64,000 nt of DNA from Alphaproteobacteria bacterium (GTDB lineage: Bacteria; Pseudomonadota; Alphaproteobacteria; Micavibrionales; Micavibrionaceae). The notes below the pieces were generated by a model. That model searched no databases and had not been told where the DNA came from. It saw only the letters and a program-made list of their open reading frames with translations. Position numbers and translations under genes: made by a program. This document shows, piece after piece, positions 43,340-53,205 of this stretch (position 1 is the stretch's first letter; the number at the start of each line of letters is the position of its first letter). Location of the stretch: NCBI GenBank assembly GCA_002690045.1, contig NZDE01000013.1, forward strand, positions 124,001-188,000. Direction: 5' to 3'.

Positions 43340-43906
43340 TTAAAGCTGCCGATTATATTGTTCTTTTGCTGGGCAGTTTAAAGTTGTTGTGTTGCTTTGC
43401 TGTGATGGCGTGTCATTTGGTGCAACTTCGTATTGAACGTGTTTCGTAACGCCATTTGGGCCGCTGCGTGCAGTGTGTACTTCGCCATGAATGTAGTCAG
43501 CCAAGTTATCTGATGAAATGACAACTACATTGTTTGCATCTTCATTTTCAAAAAGTTGCATAAGCGCGTATTGCATGCCACCTGTATATTTTGATGTTAG
43601 ACATGTACTCTCAATGTCATATTTTTCTTGTAAATAGTCCTGAAAAACATGGCAGGCTTTTTTATGGTCGCTATGTGTGTAACCGTGGCAATTTAAAGCG
43701 TAATCTTTAAGGTCGCTTTCATCGTCTAGATAAACGGTTTTAAGCGCATCTAGGAAATAGACATTTGCCTCTTCGCCATTTTGTGATGACTGACAAACTG
43801 TCTTTATCATGTCCGCAGCACGTAGGCTGTCAACTAAACCATCTGTATAGACTAAATATACGTTTTTAGGGAGCTTGCCAGCTACATTTTTGAAATGATT
43901 ATCCAT
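43340..43906 (-). CDS. Hypothetical protein
   Basis: A 188-residue soluble protein without signal or membrane segment. The early LPKNVYLVYTDGLVDSLRAADMI and the later NVVVISSDNLADYI look like beta-strand/helix units of a Rossmann-like alpha/beta domain. Five cysteines lie in the middle and last part (NCHGYTH, KACHVFQ, TCLTSKY). No family is recognised. It is a monocistronic gene between flhB and cckA. Confidence 0.65.
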   Translation of the reverse strand: MDNHFKNVAGKLPKNVYLVYTDGLVDSLRAADMIKTVCQSSQNGEEANVYFLDALKTVYLDDESDLKDYALNCHGYTHSDHKKACHVFQDYLQEKYDIESTCLTSKYTGGMQYALMQLFENEDANNVVVISSDNLADYIHGEVHTARSGPNGVTKHVQYEVAPNDTPSQQSNTTTLNCPAKEQYNRQL

Positions 43907-44137
43907 TATCCTGTACCCCTGTTTTATGAATTATGTGTATTCTAAATTTGGCCGCATGTTACGCCTGTTTGGTAATATGTCAACCGCAACATGTGCTGCG
44001 TCGCAGTATTTTGTGTGGGCGCGTGGAATATATTGTGTATGAAAACATATGGTTTCAGGGTTCTGTATAAAAAATTAGTTGAACATGTTAAGTTGAAAAA
44101 TATTTTTTTCACCAATTTATCTGAGTAGTGGCTGGTC

Positions 44138-46723
44138 ATGAACAAAATGCCTGATCATAGTGAATTTATAGCGCAGCAGCATCGTAGCGCGGCGGTAGAA
44201 GCCGTCGAGAAAAAGCAAAACATGCAGTGGTCGTTCCGTTTGTTTTTATGGAGCATGTTTAGCGCTATTTTTGCGTTTCTGTTTGTTGCGTTATCTTTGG
44301 AACTGTACCGTTTAAAGCATTTTCCCGTTGGTGACCTTGTATATATGCTGATGGTCTGGGGGCTCAGCTTCCTCGCGATTTGGGTTTTTGTTAAACGTGC
44401 AAAACGTAGCTTGTTTAAAGAAACACAAAATTTTGATTACCGTGTACTTGATTCTGTGTTGGAAGGAAGCCGCGGCGCACGTCTGGTTACAGATACAGCG
44501 GATAATGCATTATATTATAATAAGCGTTTTCAAAAACTATGCCGCGGTTATGGTGTGCCAGGACTTGATGCTCTATCAAAACTATTTACGCAGAACGATC
44601 AGGCGCGCACGCATTTCTCAGCCTTAGCAGATAGTGCGCATCGTGGTGTGGAAGGGTCAATAGATTTACAAACCACGCTTGATGGGCAAGATCGCTGGTT
44701 TTTGGTGACGGCGCAGCCTTTGCAAAATTGGCCTGGTTATATTCATTGGCGCGTTGATGATGAAACCGAACGCTATATGGCACGTCAGGCAAAAGACGAA
44801 GAGCGTGAAAAACTTATAGATTTTACCGATAACGCACCGGTAGGCTTCTTTTCAGTCAATGAAGAAGGGCGCTTTGTTTTTGCCAATGCGACTTTTGCGC
44901 GTTGGCTTGGTGTTGATTTGAACACATTGTTGAATGAGGTGGTTTTACATTCATTTCTTCATGAGGTTCCTGATGATGCGCGTCCTTATGATATTATTCA
45001 GGGCGGCGGGGCGCGGCAGGTCGCGGAAATTCAATTAAAGGGCCCTGCAGGGCGTTTGTTTGATGCATCGGTCAGCCAGACTGTTGTGATGAATGATGAT
45101 AAAACCGTTCGTACGCGCGCCGTAGTGCATGATATATCAGCTGAAAGTGCGATGCGTCATGCGCTTAAGAAGTCGGAAGATCGTTTTGCGCGTTTCTTTG
45201 AAGAAGCGCCGCTTGGCATTATTATGATAGATCAAGAGTGCTTGATTAAGGACAGTAATCGCGCCTTTCTTGAATTAACCGGCTATAGCAGTGATGCGGT
45301 TCAACAAAAAGATTTTTTATCCTTCATACATGAGGAAGACCGCCATGACATAAAACGCCGCCTTTCCAAGATTGGCGGTAGCGACAATATTGAAGTGATT
45401 GATGAAGTGCGCCTGCGCAAAGCCGAAGGTGCAAATGGCGCGGATCAAAATGGCTATACTTACGCCATTGTCTATGGCCGTCATTTTGAAAATTTGCATG
45501 GCGATGACAGTATTGTTCTGCACTTTCTTGATACATCTGAAAAGAAATCATTGGAACAGCAATATGCGCAGTCACAGAAGATGCAAGCGGTTGGCCAGCT
45601 TGCGGGGGGCGTAGCGCATGACTTTAACAATCTGCTGACGGCGATTATTGGTTTCTGTGACTTGTTATTGCTGCGTCATAAGCCAGGTGATCCATCTTTC
45701 CAAGATATTATGCAGATTAAGCAGAACTCCAACCGTGCTTCTAACCTTGTGCGGCAGCTTTTGGCGTTTTCGCGTCAGCAGACATTGCGCCCGAAAGTGC
45801 AGGACATTACGGATATTTTGACTGAAGTATCGCATTTGGTACGCCGTCTGATTGGGCCGAACGTTGAATTTGAAATTCTTCACGGCGATAGCCTTGGTCT
45901 TGTGAAGGTCGATGGAGGTCAGATGGAACAGGTCATTATGAATATGGCTGTAAATGCGCGTGACGCAATGGATGGGGCGGGTAAGCTCAAAATTATGACT
46001 GAGCATTATTCCAACAAGAAGGGACGTAAAATCGGTGACGATGAAATGGCGCCGGGGCATTGGGTTAAAATTGCTATATCTGATACAGGGATGGGGATTG
46101 CACCTGAAAACATAAAGCGTATTTTTGAACCGTTCTTCACGACCAAAGACGTTGGTAAAGGCACAGGTTTAGGGCTCGCCACAGTATATGGTATTATTCG
46201 TCAGACGGGTGGTTTTCTGGATGTTGAAAGCGTGGTGGGAGAAGGGACAACCTTTATCGTTTACCTTCCGGTTGCCCAGAATACGTTTGAAGAAGAAGAT
46301 GATGATGTTCGCGAAGCCGTCGTTGCTGCTGCTGATGCACCACCGAAACCGAAAGATTTAACAGGGACAGCTAAAATCCTGCTTGTTGATGATGAAGATG
46401 CTGTGCGCAGCTTCTCTGAACGGGCATTGACGAATAAAGGCTATCAAGTCGTTGGTGCGGATAGTGGTGAAAGCGCACTTGCCGTTATTAATGAGCAAGG
46501 TATTGAAAATTTTGACCTCATTATCACAGATGTCATTATGCCGAATATGGACGGGCCAACGCTCGTTAATAAAATCCGCGAAATTACCAAAGACATTAAA
46601 ATCATATTTGTGTCTGGCTACACGGAAGAAAAGCTTAAAGAACATATGGATGAAAACATATTCTTCCTGCCTAAACCTTTCTCGCTCAAGCAATTGGCGG
46701 AGAAGGTGAAAGAGGTTTTGTAG
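44138..46723 (+). CDS. cckA: Cell-cycle hybrid histidine kinase CckA
   Basis: CckA phosphorylates or dephosphorylates CtrA and CpdR through ChpT and controls the alphaproteobacterial cell cycle. The 861-residue protein has two membrane helices (~30-85), PAS domains ([21 protein letters not shown], and [18 protein letters not shown]), a HisKA with [19 protein letters not shown], HATPase ([33 protein letters not shown]) and a C-terminal receiver with Asp in [14 protein letters not shown]. This order and the [11 protein letters not shown] motif are characteristic of CckA. It is upstream of recA. Confidence 0.93.
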   Translation: MNKMPDHSEFIAQQHRSAAVEAVEKKQNMQWSFRLFLWSMFSAIFAFLFVALSLELYRLKHFPVGDLVYMLMVWGLSFLAIWVFVKRAKRSLFKETQNFDYRVLDSVLEGSRGARLVTDTADNALYYNKRFQKLCRGYGVPGLDALSKLFTQNDQARTHFSALADSAHRGVEGSIDLQTTLDGQDRWFLVTAQPLQNWPGYIHWRVDDETERYMARQAKDEEREKLIDFTDNAPVGFFSVNEEGRFVFANATFARWLGVDLNTLLNEVVLHSFLHEVPDDARPYDIIQGGGARQVAEIQLKGPAGRLFDASVSQTVVMNDDKTVRTRAVVHDISAESAMRHALKKSEDRFARFFEEAPLGIIMIDQECLIKDSNRAFLELTGYSSDAVQQKDFLSFIHEEDRHDIKRRLSKIGGSDNIEVIDEVRLRKAEGANGADQNGYTYAIVYGRHFENLHGDDSIVLHFLDTSEKKSLEQQYAQSQKMQAVGQLAGGVAHDFNNLLTAIIGFCDLLLLRHKPGDPSFQDIMQIKQNSNRASNLVRQLLAFSRQQTLRPKVQDITDILTEVSHLVRRLIGPNVEFEILHGDSLGLVKVDGGQMEQVIMNMAVNARDAMDGAGKLKIMTEHYSNKKGRKIGDDEMAPGHWVKIAISDTGMGIAPENIKRIFEPFFTTKDVGKGTGLGLATVYGIIRQTGGFLDVESVVGEGTTFIVYLPVAQNTFEEEDDDVREAVVAAADAPPKPKDLTGTAKILLVDDEDAVRSFSERALTNKGYQVVGADSGESALAVINEQGIENFDLIITDVIMPNMDGPTLVNKIREITKDIKIIFVSGYTEEKLKEHMDENIFFLPKPFSLKQLAEKVKEVL

Positions 46724-46782
46724 GATAAAAAGAATTTTTGTTCTTGTATTTGTTCTCTTTTTGTTTTAAATTGATTCTATGA

Positions 46783-46797
46783 GAACAAAAAAAGAAC
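46783..46797. promoter_or_regulatory. LexA (SOS) box for recA
   Basis: GAAC-AAAAAAA-GAAC is exactly the reverse complement of the alphaproteobacterial LexA consensus GTTC-N7-GTTC. It lies about 125 bp before recA. It is part of a larger inverted repeat: TTTGTTCTC and GAGAACAAA face each other (46749-46789). Confidence 0.7.
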
Positions 46798-46921
46798 GAA
46801 CGAGTCTTGTCTTTGGTCTCATCAGTTTTAGAAATTTAAGAATTTTGGGGACGTGTTGACTGCGCTGGGCGTAAGGGCATTGTCACTTCCGTATAACTAT
46901 GCAATCTAATAGGAGAGCACA

Positions 46922-48022
46922 ATGGCTGTAACAAAAATGAAAACGCAGGATGACATGACAAAAAATTCATCAGAAAAACAAAAAGCATTAGATGCCGCTT
47001 TATCACAGATTGAGCGCGCATTTGGTAAGGGCTCCATTATGAAGCTTAATGGCGGCGAAAACCCAATTGAGATTGAGGCCGTATCAACAGGCTCGATCGG
47101 CCTTGATATTGGCCTTGGGATCGGTGGTTTGCCGCGCGGCCGTATCACAGAAATCTATGGTCCTGAAAGTTCAGGTAAAACAGCGCTTGCGCTGCATGTA
47201 ATTGCCGAAGCACAAAAAGCGGGCGGAACATGTGCAATTATTGATGCGGAACATGCGCTAGACCCGGGTTATGCCGCGAAATTAGGTGTACAGGTTGATG
47301 ACCTTTTGATTTCACAGCCAGATGCAGGTGAACAGGCGCTTGAAATTGCAGATACTTTGGTGCGTTCTGGTGCGCTTGATGTTTTGGTTGTTGACTCGGT
47401 CGCGGCACTCGTGCCAAAGGCTGAACTAGAAGGTGAAATGGGCGACAGCCATGTTGGTTTGCAGGCGCGTTTGATGTCACAGGCGCTACGTAAGTTGACG
47501 GGCTCTATTTCACGTTCACGCACAGTCGTGATCTTCATTAACCAAATTCGTATGAAAATTGGTGTTATGTTTGGTTCGCCTGAAACAACAACGGGCGGTA
47601 ACGCGCTGAAATTCTATTCATCCGTACGAATGGATATTCGCCGCATTGGTCAAATTAAAAACCGCGAAGATGTGGTGGGCAACCAAACACGCGTGAAGGT
47701 TGTTAAAAATAAAATGGCACCTCCGTTCCGTCAGGTTGAATTTGACATCATGTATGGTGAAGGCATTTCTAAAATGGGTGAAATCCTTGACCTAGGTGTG
47801 GCGGGTAATATCGTTGATAAATCTGGCGCATGGTTTTCTTATGATGGGCAGCGTATTGGTCAGGGCCGTGAGAATGCTAAGAATTTCTTGCGTGAAAATC
47901 CTGAAGTATCCAACAAGATTGAAACCGCCATTCGTCAGAATGCAGGTCTGGTTGCCGATAATATGCTTGTTGGCCCATCCAATGATGACGAAGTCGCCGC
48001 CGTTGCGGATGATGATAAATAA
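46922..48022 (+). CDS. recA: Recombinase RecA
   Basis: RecA forms filaments on single-stranded DNA, performs strand exchange and activates LexA cleavage. The 366-residue product has an extended N-terminus ([19 protein letters not shown]), Walker A GPESSGKT, the [13 protein letters not shown] segment, [20 protein letters not shown] (L2 loop) and an acidic tail ending VADDDK. AGGAGAG lies before the ATG. A LexA box is upstream and a strong terminator follows. Confidence 0.98.
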   Translation: MAVTKMKTQDDMTKNSSEKQKALDAALSQIERAFGKGSIMKLNGGENPIEIEAVSTGSIGLDIGLGIGGLPRGRITEIYGPESSGKTALALHVIAEAQKAGGTCAIIDAEHALDPGYAAKLGVQVDDLLISQPDAGEQALEIADTLVRSGALDVLVVDSVAALVPKAELEGEMGDSHVGLQARLMSQALRKLTGSISRSRTVVIFINQIRMKIGVMFGSPETTTGGNALKFYSSVRMDIRRIGQIKNREDVVGNQTRVKVVKNKMAPPFRQVEFDIMYGEGISKMGEILDLGVAGNIVDKSGAWFSYDGQRIGQGRENAKNFLRENPEVSNKIETAIRQNAGLVADNMLVGPSNDDEVAAVADDDK

Positions 48023-48042
48023 TTACGGGGATACCCACACGG

Positions 48043-48070
48043 AAAAGGGCGAATATTTCGCCCTTTTTTT
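48043..48070 (+). terminator. Intrinsic terminator of recA
   Basis: Stem AAAAGGGCGAA / TTCGCCCTTTT (48043-48053 and 48057-48067) with loop TAT, followed by T's. Confidence 0.88.
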
Positions 48071-48103
48071 ATTGGTGCTTAAGTTTACGTTGTTGCGACT
48101 ATC

Positions 48104-48277
48104 TTAAAAATCGACACATTTTCCTTTTAATTCCCAGTCGCCGTAGCGTGTTGGCTCTAAACCTTCTTGGCGGCCGCCATATTCCTTTTCGCGCTCAGCT
48201 GCGCTCTCTTTTGCATCTTGTGTGGTGCTTTCTATTTTTTGATCTTCGGCCTTGGCCTTTATCTGTGTTTTCGTCAT
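48104..48277 (-). CDS. DUF1674 protein (SDHAF4-like succinate dehydrogenase assembly factor)
   Basis: A 57-residue protein, MTKTQIKAKAEDQKIE and onward, with the DUF1674 C-terminal signature EPTRYGDWELKGKCVDF. The human homologue SDHAF4 assists flavinylated SdhA assembly. The N-terminal part is charged and probably disordered. The reading frame is complete from ATG 48277 to TAA 48104. It is divergent from the chorismate mutase-rsmB operon. Confidence 0.88.
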   Translation of the reverse strand: MTKTQIKAKAEDQKIESTTQDAKESAAEREKEYGGRQEGLEPTRYGDWELKGKCVDF

Positions 48278-48352
48278 AATTTAACCGCTATATATTTTGA
48301 TGTTTTGCGTTTTCCTGTATAACACTATATATACAGGGCAGGAGAAAAGACA

Positions 48353-48655
48353 ATGCAGATTTTAAAACCTTACCGAGAACGTATTGATGCTGTGGATCGA
48401 CAGCTGATTGATTTGTTTATTGAACGGTTTGGCATTATAGCAGAGGTCGGGCACTTAAAGGCGCGAGAGGGGATTGAGGCGGTTTTACAAGACCGCGTTG
48501 ATGAAGTGCGCAATAATGCTGTAGATATGGCGGGCGAGCATATCGACTCTGATTTTATATATAAGCTATGGACAGATATAATTAAATATAGCTGTGATCT
48601 GGAAGAAGATATTAAAGCCGATTATCGGCAAAGCGGTAAAAAGGTAAAGGCATAA
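48353..48655 (+). CDS. AroQ-class chorismate mutase
   Basis: A 100-residue all-helical chorismate mutase, converting chorismate to prephenate for Phe/Tyr synthesis. The arginine- and lysine-containing active-site elements are visible: YRERIDAVDRQLIDLFIERF, EVGHLKAREGI, and LQDRVDEVRNNA. No fused prephenate dehydratase is present. GGCAGGAGAA precedes the ATG. It is 3 bp before rsmB, so the two are one operon. Confidence 0.9.
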   Translation: MQILKPYRERIDAVDRQLIDLFIERFGIIAEVGHLKAREGIEAVLQDRVDEVRNNAVDMAGEHIDSDFIYKLWTDIIKYSCDLEEDIKADYRQSGKKVKA

Positions 48656-48658
48656 TCA

Positions 48659-50026
48659 ATGGCGGCGGATCATTCGCATAGGCAAAAAAATAAGGACGGT
48701 CAATCTTCCCCAAAACAAAAGGGGGATGATATATTATGGCCACGTAAGGTTGCGCTATCATTATTGCAATCTTTTTGGGAAGAAGAAAAATTCCTCGATA
48801 GTTTGTTTGAAAGCCATGGCGACTTTTTAAAGTTAAGTTCGCGCGACCGCAACTTTGTACGAATGATGGTTACAACAGCCGTGCGCCGTAGTGGACAGAT
48901 TGAAGATATTATGCGCCGCGGTTTTTCTGACCCGAAGCAAAAAATATCGCCATCAATTGTACGCTATCTTATGCATTTAGGTATTGCACAGATTGTTTTT
49001 ATGAATGTGCCTGACCACGCCGCTGTGAACACGACTGTAGAATTGGCAGTACGTTCAGGTGCAAAGCGTGCAAAAGGTTTCATTAATGCGGTGTTACGCC
49101 GCGCCGTTGAAAACGGTAAGAAATGGACAACGGAGCAAGACATCCCACGTTTAAATACGCCGTCTTGGTTGTTGAGTATGTGGGGGAAGGACTATGGCAA
49201 GGCGTATGCTGTAGAGATCGCGCAGGCAAGCCTTGCAGAAGCTGCGCTTGATTTTACGGTACTTGACCCACTCGATAAAGAGGATTGGGCAGAAAAACTA
49301 GGCTGCACAATACTGCCAAACGGGACTCTACGCCGCGTAGAAAACGCGCTTATCCCTGATTTGCAGGGCTATAACGAAGGTGCTTGGTGGGTACAGGATG
49401 CTTCTGCATCGTTCCCTGTGAAGTTAATGGGCGATGTATTAAATAAATCCGTTGCAGATTTGTGTGCTGCGCCAGGCGGTAAGACTATGCAGCTTGCCGC
49501 GCAAGGCGCGAAGGTTTATGCGGTTGATCGTTCCGCCACGCGTATGAAGCGTTTGGATGACAATATCGCGCGTACAGGGCTTCAGGATAATGTTATTACA
49601 GCTGTTTCTGATGGCGCATTGTGGAAAGCGCCAGAACAGATGGATATGGTGCTTCTTGATGCACCATGCACAGCGACAGGGACAATTCGCCGTAACCCTG
49701 ATGCTGCATGGCTTAAAAAGGCTGATGATGTTCAGGCTATGGTGAAAATACAGCGTGACTTAATGGATCACGCGGCGAATATGCTTAAATCCGGCGGTGT
49801 ATTGCTCTATTGCACATGTTCTTTGCAAAAAGCTGAAGGTGAGGGGCAGGTGAATGATTTTCTTTCCCGTCATGATGGCTTTGAAGTGCAGGCGATCCAG
49901 CCAAATGAAGTGCCAGAACTTAGTCAAGCCATTACCGATGAAGGGTATTTACGTTTACTGCCGTTTTATTGGGCTGCATATGGCGGACTAGACGGCTTTT
50001 TCGTTGCGCGTCTTATGAAGAAGTAA
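48659..50026 (+). CDS. rsmB: 16S rRNA m5C methyltransferase RsmB
   Basis: A 455-residue protein that methylates C967-equivalent of 16S rRNA. The N-terminal ~150 residues are the NusB-like RNA-binding domain (SSRDRNFVRMMVTTAVRR, VPDHAAVNTTVELA). The C-terminal methyltransferase has DLCAAPGGKTMQLAAQGA, the conserved LDAPCTATGTIRRNPDAAW (Pro-Cys) and YCTCSLQKAEGEGQ (catalytic Thr-Cys). Length and motif order match RsmB. Confidence 0.94.
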   Translation: MAADHSHRQKNKDGQSSPKQKGDDILWPRKVALSLLQSFWEEEKFLDSLFESHGDFLKLSSRDRNFVRMMVTTAVRRSGQIEDIMRRGFSDPKQKISPSIVRYLMHLGIAQIVFMNVPDHAAVNTTVELAVRSGAKRAKGFINAVLRRAVENGKKWTTEQDIPRLNTPSWLLSMWGKDYGKAYAVEIAQASLAEAALDFTVLDPLDKEDWAEKLGCTILPNGTLRRVENALIPDLQGYNEGAWWVQDASASFPVKLMGDVLNKSVADLCAAPGGKTMQLAAQGAKVYAVDRSATRMKRLDDNIARTGLQDNVITAVSDGALWKAPEQMDMVLLDAPCTATGTIRRNPDAAWLKKADDVQAMVKIQRDLMDHAANMLKSGGVLLYCTCSLQKAEGEGQVNDFLSRHDGFEVQAIQPNEVPELSQAITDEGYLRLLPFYWAAYGGLDGFFVARLMKK

Positions 50027-50042
50027 TGATAAAGCGCTATCG

Positions 50043-51281
50043 TTAGCGGATATGTTCACCTGAATTGAATTTATTTTCCAATATCTGTGCAGCATTGCGT
50101 GGGTCAACACGGCTATATGTGCTCATCGCTTTTGAGATATTTGCGTCTGACACAATACGGCTCGAGCCGCGCAGTGGCTGCGTTAGTAGGAAGAAATTCA
50201 TATAATCCGCTTTTGAGATATCAAGGCCGACACATATAATGGCAAGACCTTTACCGTATGGCTGTCTAAGAATGTCTTTAATTAAACCTGGGTCTAGGTC
50301 GCTTAACACCGCCAATTGGCAAATGAATGAGCGGAATTGTTTACGGCGTAAATGGCGGATCATAAGTGCTATGTCCAGTTCACCGTTATTTTTATATTTG
50401 AGCGCGGTTTGATATTCTTCATCCTGTTTGGTAATGCGCTCTGTATCCAAAAATGCTTCTTTATGCGAAACAATGCCAGCACTCTCACCGTCTTCATTGT
50501 CATCAAGTGCTGTTTGTTCATAGGCATCCATATGTGCGGTCGATAGGGCTTCCCCGTCAGACAGTTCATGTGATATGTCGTGAATTGCTTTGTTTAGCTC
50601 TTCGCTAGAATAATTGTATTTCTTCTGAATTTGGCGTTGTAGTGCTTCACCAACATGCTGATAGATATCAAGGATAATTGATTTTGATAGCTCATCGCGC
50701 GCGAGGAGGCCGTTTGCCAGTAAATGTTCTTTTTGTGCTTTTTCGGCAATTTTTCCGCCGGAATAATGCGTAAGACGAATGCTGAAGTTCTTAAGCAGCG
50801 CATTATACGTCATTGTATCATTGGTATCTGCTAACTTATTAATGATTGCGTCTTCAAGGCTACGTCTGCGTGCAATGCTTTGCCAATGTTCGCCGGTTTT
50901 TGTATTAATCAAATAAATCAAGTCATCGTCTGTTAATGTGACGGAATTTTCAAGAATAGGGCGAGCAACGTCAATTTCGTTGTTAGCAAGCTCAAATGAT
51001 AATTTATGTGGAGCGCCATCTATAACGGATATACGGTCAGCTATGGCTGCTTTTAATTTGGATTCTGCCTCTTTAATGAGTGCAAGAAGGATTTCTGTCA
51101 CCAAAGCTTGTTCTTCTTCGGTAATATTATCTTCGGTTAAAATCTCCTCAACAACATCGGAAATGCGGTTTTGTGAAAACACTGTGCCGAAAATATCTTG
51201 CTTATATTCATTATAGACATCGTGAAGCTTAACCATCAAATGACCAAGGTTTTCTGATTTTTCTAATGGTGAGAAATCCAT
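50043..51281 (-). CDS. DUF2336 protein
   Basis: A 412-residue all-helical cytoplasmic protein. The segment ISVIDGAPHKLSFELANNEIDVARPILENSVTLTDDDLI and the following repeats match DUF2336, a family largely confined to alphaproteobacteria and formed of HEAT-like helical repeats. The central LSDGEALSTAHMDAYEQTALDDNEDGES insert looks disordered. The C-terminal half (LKYKNNGELDIALMIRHLRRKQFRSFICQLA) is also repeat-like. The function is unknown. The ATG at 51281 is chosen over an upstream TTG. Confidence 0.82.
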   Translation of the reverse strand: MDFSPLEKSENLGHLMVKLHDVYNEYKQDIFGTVFSQNRISDVVEEILTEDNITEEEQALVTEILLALIKEAESKLKAAIADRISVIDGAPHKLSFELANNEIDVARPILENSVTLTDDDLIYLINTKTGEHWQSIARRRSLEDAIINKLADTNDTMTYNALLKNFSIRLTHYSGGKIAEKAQKEHLLANGLLARDELSKSIILDIYQHVGEALQRQIQKKYNYSSEELNKAIHDISHELSDGEALSTAHMDAYEQTALDDNEDGESAGIVSHKEAFLDTERITKQDEEYQTALKYKNNGELDIALMIRHLRRKQFRSFICQLAVLSDLDPGLIKDILRQPYGKGLAIICVGLDISKADYMNFFLLTQPLRGSSRIVSDANISKAMSTYSRVDPRNAAQILENKFNSGEHIR

Positions 51282-51506
51282 ATGCAATCTCTTAACTCTC
51301 TATTTTTTTATATTTACTTACGGTCTACAGGGCATTCCCTAATGCCAGATAAACGTATATAAGAACCAAACACACTAAACTATTGTATTAGGTAATTCTT
51401 ATGATTGTGTTAATTTTTTTGCATTTGTGTAAAATTTATATCGTGTTTTAGGTAAATTTTATTTGTGTCTCTTGATATCACACATGTTAACGGGCGAGGG
51501 GCATGA

Positions 51507-51538
51507 AAAAAAGCGCTACATTTTTGCAGCGCTTTTTT
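51507..51538 (-). terminator. Intrinsic terminator of rplT
   Basis: AAAAAAGCGCT (51507-51517) pairs with AGCGCTTTTTT (51528-51538); the loop is 10 nt. Confidence 0.88.
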
Positions 51539-51561
51539 AAAATTCATTATACGTTTAAAGC

Positions 51562-51939
51562 TTATGCCGCTTTTTTCGTTTGCTTGTCTAGGGCTGCTTG
51601 TGCTTGTTTCGCAATATCAGCAAAGCCTTTTTCGTCGTGAATAGCAATGTCTGACAATACCTTACGGTCAAGGTCGATGCCAGCCAATTTCATGCCGTTC
51701 ATTAGGCGAGAATATGTCATGCCGTTTAGACGTGCAGCAGCGTTAATACGCTGAATCCAAAGACGACGGAAGTCACGTTTTTTGTTGCGACGGTCACGAT
51801 ACGCGTATTGAAGATTCTTCTCAACGCGTTGTACAGCTGTTCTGAAACAGCTCTTCGCACGACCGCGCGCGCCTTTCGCCATTTTAATAATTTTACGGTG
51901 ACGCGCATGCGCCGTAGTACCACCTTTTACACGTGCCAT
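51562..51939 (-). CDS. rplT: 50S ribosomal protein L20
   Basis: A 125-residue basic protein: [20 protein letters not shown], then [20 protein letters not shown] and [20 protein letters not shown], all classic L20. The length is near the 117-120 norm with a short Lys-rich tail. It overlaps the rpmI stop codon by one base (TAATG). A terminator follows. Confidence 0.97.
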   Translation of the reverse strand: MARVKGGTTAHARHRKIIKMAKGARGRAKSCFRTAVQRVEKNLQYAYRDRRNKKRDFRRLWIQRINAAARLNGMTYSRLMNGMKLAGIDLDRKVLSDIAIHDEKGFADIAKQAQAALDKQTKKAA

Positions 51940-52193
51940 TAGTTGCCTCCATTCGCAGCAGTTTTCTTATGTGCTGCTTTGTTTTTGTTTTTACGGTTGT
52001 AAGGAAGCCAGCTACGTAGAACGATACGCGCATCAGCAGCACATAGAACACCAGTGCGGCGTGCTTTGCGTTTCATTTTTTTAGGCTTATTCATCATCAT
52101 GTGGCTTGTAAAAGCACGACCGGCTTTTATACGGCCAGAACCAGTGACTTTGAAGCGTTTCTTCACACTGGATTTGGTTTTTATTTTCGGCAT
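51939..52193 (-). CDS. rpmI: 50S ribosomal protein L35
   Basis: An 84-residue basic protein, [20 protein letters not shown], then [17 protein letters not shown] and [13 protein letters not shown], as in L35. It is about 18 residues longer than the usual 65 owing to a Lys/Asn/Ala-rich tail. The infC gene that commonly precedes rpmI is absent here. Confidence 0.95.
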   Translation of the reverse strand: MPKIKTKSSVKKRFKVTGSGRIKAGRAFTSHMMMNKPKKMKRKARRTGVLCAADARIVLRSWLPYNRKNKNKAAHKKTAANGGN

Positions 52194-52342
52194 TTTCTAC
52201 TCCTTAAACAAAGTTAGGATTTTTAAAAAAGTGATTGAGGCATGCCAATTTCGCCAAACCACTTTATTTCAAACAGCGTTTTATAACGCCCTAATATATA
52301 AGAGTCAATAAAATTAAGCATAGAAAACGTATTATTAGGCGT

Positions 52343-52771
52343 TTACCGTATGATTGGGCTAAAGTTCTGCGCGATGTCTATTATATTTGCGCGTTGCATA
52401 TCATCAATGACGCTCTTGACGAGCTTGATACGATCAGACGTATTATGACGTGCAACATCATGAAACTTTTCTTTATGTTCATCTGCACCGTTTAGTCCAA
52501 AATTGGCAGCGTGCATAGCTTTCTCGCTGGCATAGGCTCTTAAATCATCATCATTTACTTGGTCAAATATATGCGCAAAAATTTCAGCATAATCATCAGC
52601 AAGCCTTATTTTTAAGGGCAGTTTAATATCAAAGCCTATATCTTGCAGGTGCGTGCGTACGTTCTCAGCGGTTTGGTCGTTAATGTCAGCTTTCTGTATG
52701 ACGGGATTCATGGAGCTAAAAATACTAACAAGTAACTTTCCTGTGGCTGATGTTGATAAAGGCTGTGTCAT
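52343..52771 (-). CDS. Hypothetical protein, paralogue of the upstream gene
   Basis: A 142-residue, soluble, probably helical protein. Residues about 12-70 (KLLVSIFSSMNP, VRTHLQDIGFDIKLPLKIRL, ADDYAEIFAHIFD) align with the protein at 52785-53138 (RLLTSIFNTADM, VRDTLQNQKFDIQMPIEIKT, ADEYATLFESAFN). The pair therefore share an unknown family. There is no signal peptide or membrane helix. The 13-bp gap to its upstream paralogue suggests one transcript. Confidence 0.7.
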   Translation of the reverse strand: MTQPLSTSATGKLLVSIFSSMNPVIQKADINDQTAENVRTHLQDIGFDIKLPLKIRLADDYAEIFAHIFDQVNDDDLRAYASEKAMHAANFGLNGADEHKEKFHDVARHNTSDRIKLVKSVIDDMQRANIIDIAQNFSPIIR

Positions 52772-52784
52772 ATTATTGGATCCT

Positions 52785-53138
52785 TTAATAAATCTCTTGC
52801 TGTAATTTTGTTGCGACTTTTATTACATTTTGCCCTTTAAGGTATTCGATAAGTTTTTCGGCTTGTAGCTCAACCGTTTTGGGGCTTGGTATTTTTTGGC
52901 GGTCTATAAGGTTCATGGTTGCGGCGTTAAAGGCGCTTTCAAATAATGTCGCGTATTCATCAGCCGTCTTTATTTCAATGGGCATTTGGATGTCAAACTT
53001 TTGATTTTGCAGGGTGTCGCGCACGCATTGCTGCATGGTTTTGTGCTGTCGTCCAGCTTGCCCGACCATGTCAGCCGTATTGAATATGGATGTTAACAGC
53101 CTGATACTTGTAAGTTTTCGTGGTCGAATTGCGTGCAT
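52785..53138 (-). CDS. Hypothetical protein, paralogue of the downstream gene
   Basis: A 117-residue protein, basic at the N-terminus (MHAIRPRKLTSIRLLTSIFN), sharing the LL-SIF, VRxxLQ, FDI-P-I and ADEYA core with the 142-residue neighbour, and ending VIKVATKLQQEIY. ATG 53138 is chosen because GGAGGG is 8 nt upstream; this element lies in the 3' arm of a terminator-like hairpin. Function unknown. Confidence 0.7.
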   Translation of the reverse strand: MHAIRPRKLTSIRLLTSIFNTADMVGQAGRQHKTMQQCVRDTLQNQKFDIQMPIEIKTADEYATLFESAFNAATMNLIDRQKIPSPKTVELQAEKLIEYLKGQNVIKVATKLQQEIY

Positions 53139-53166
53139 TAAAAAACCCTCCGTAGTAGAGGGTTTT
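53139..53166 (-). terminator. Terminator-like hairpin holding the ribosome-binding site of the next gene
   Basis: Perfect 9-bp arms AAAACCCTC and GAGGGTTTT (53142-53150, 53158-53166) with a 7-nt loop. On the - strand a run of T follows, then the ATG at 53138 at once. GGAGGG of the hairpin is the Shine-Dalgarno. It follows gpt. Confidence 0.75.
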
Positions 53167-53205
53167 ATAGCAAAATAAATCTTAAGTGTCAATTTATATG
53201 TAAAA

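Noticed and set aside
51939-52193. Longer L35 as a possible fusion
   Set aside because: The extra ~18 residues are a Lys/Asn/Ala-rich tail with no domain character; such tails occur in ribosomal proteins.
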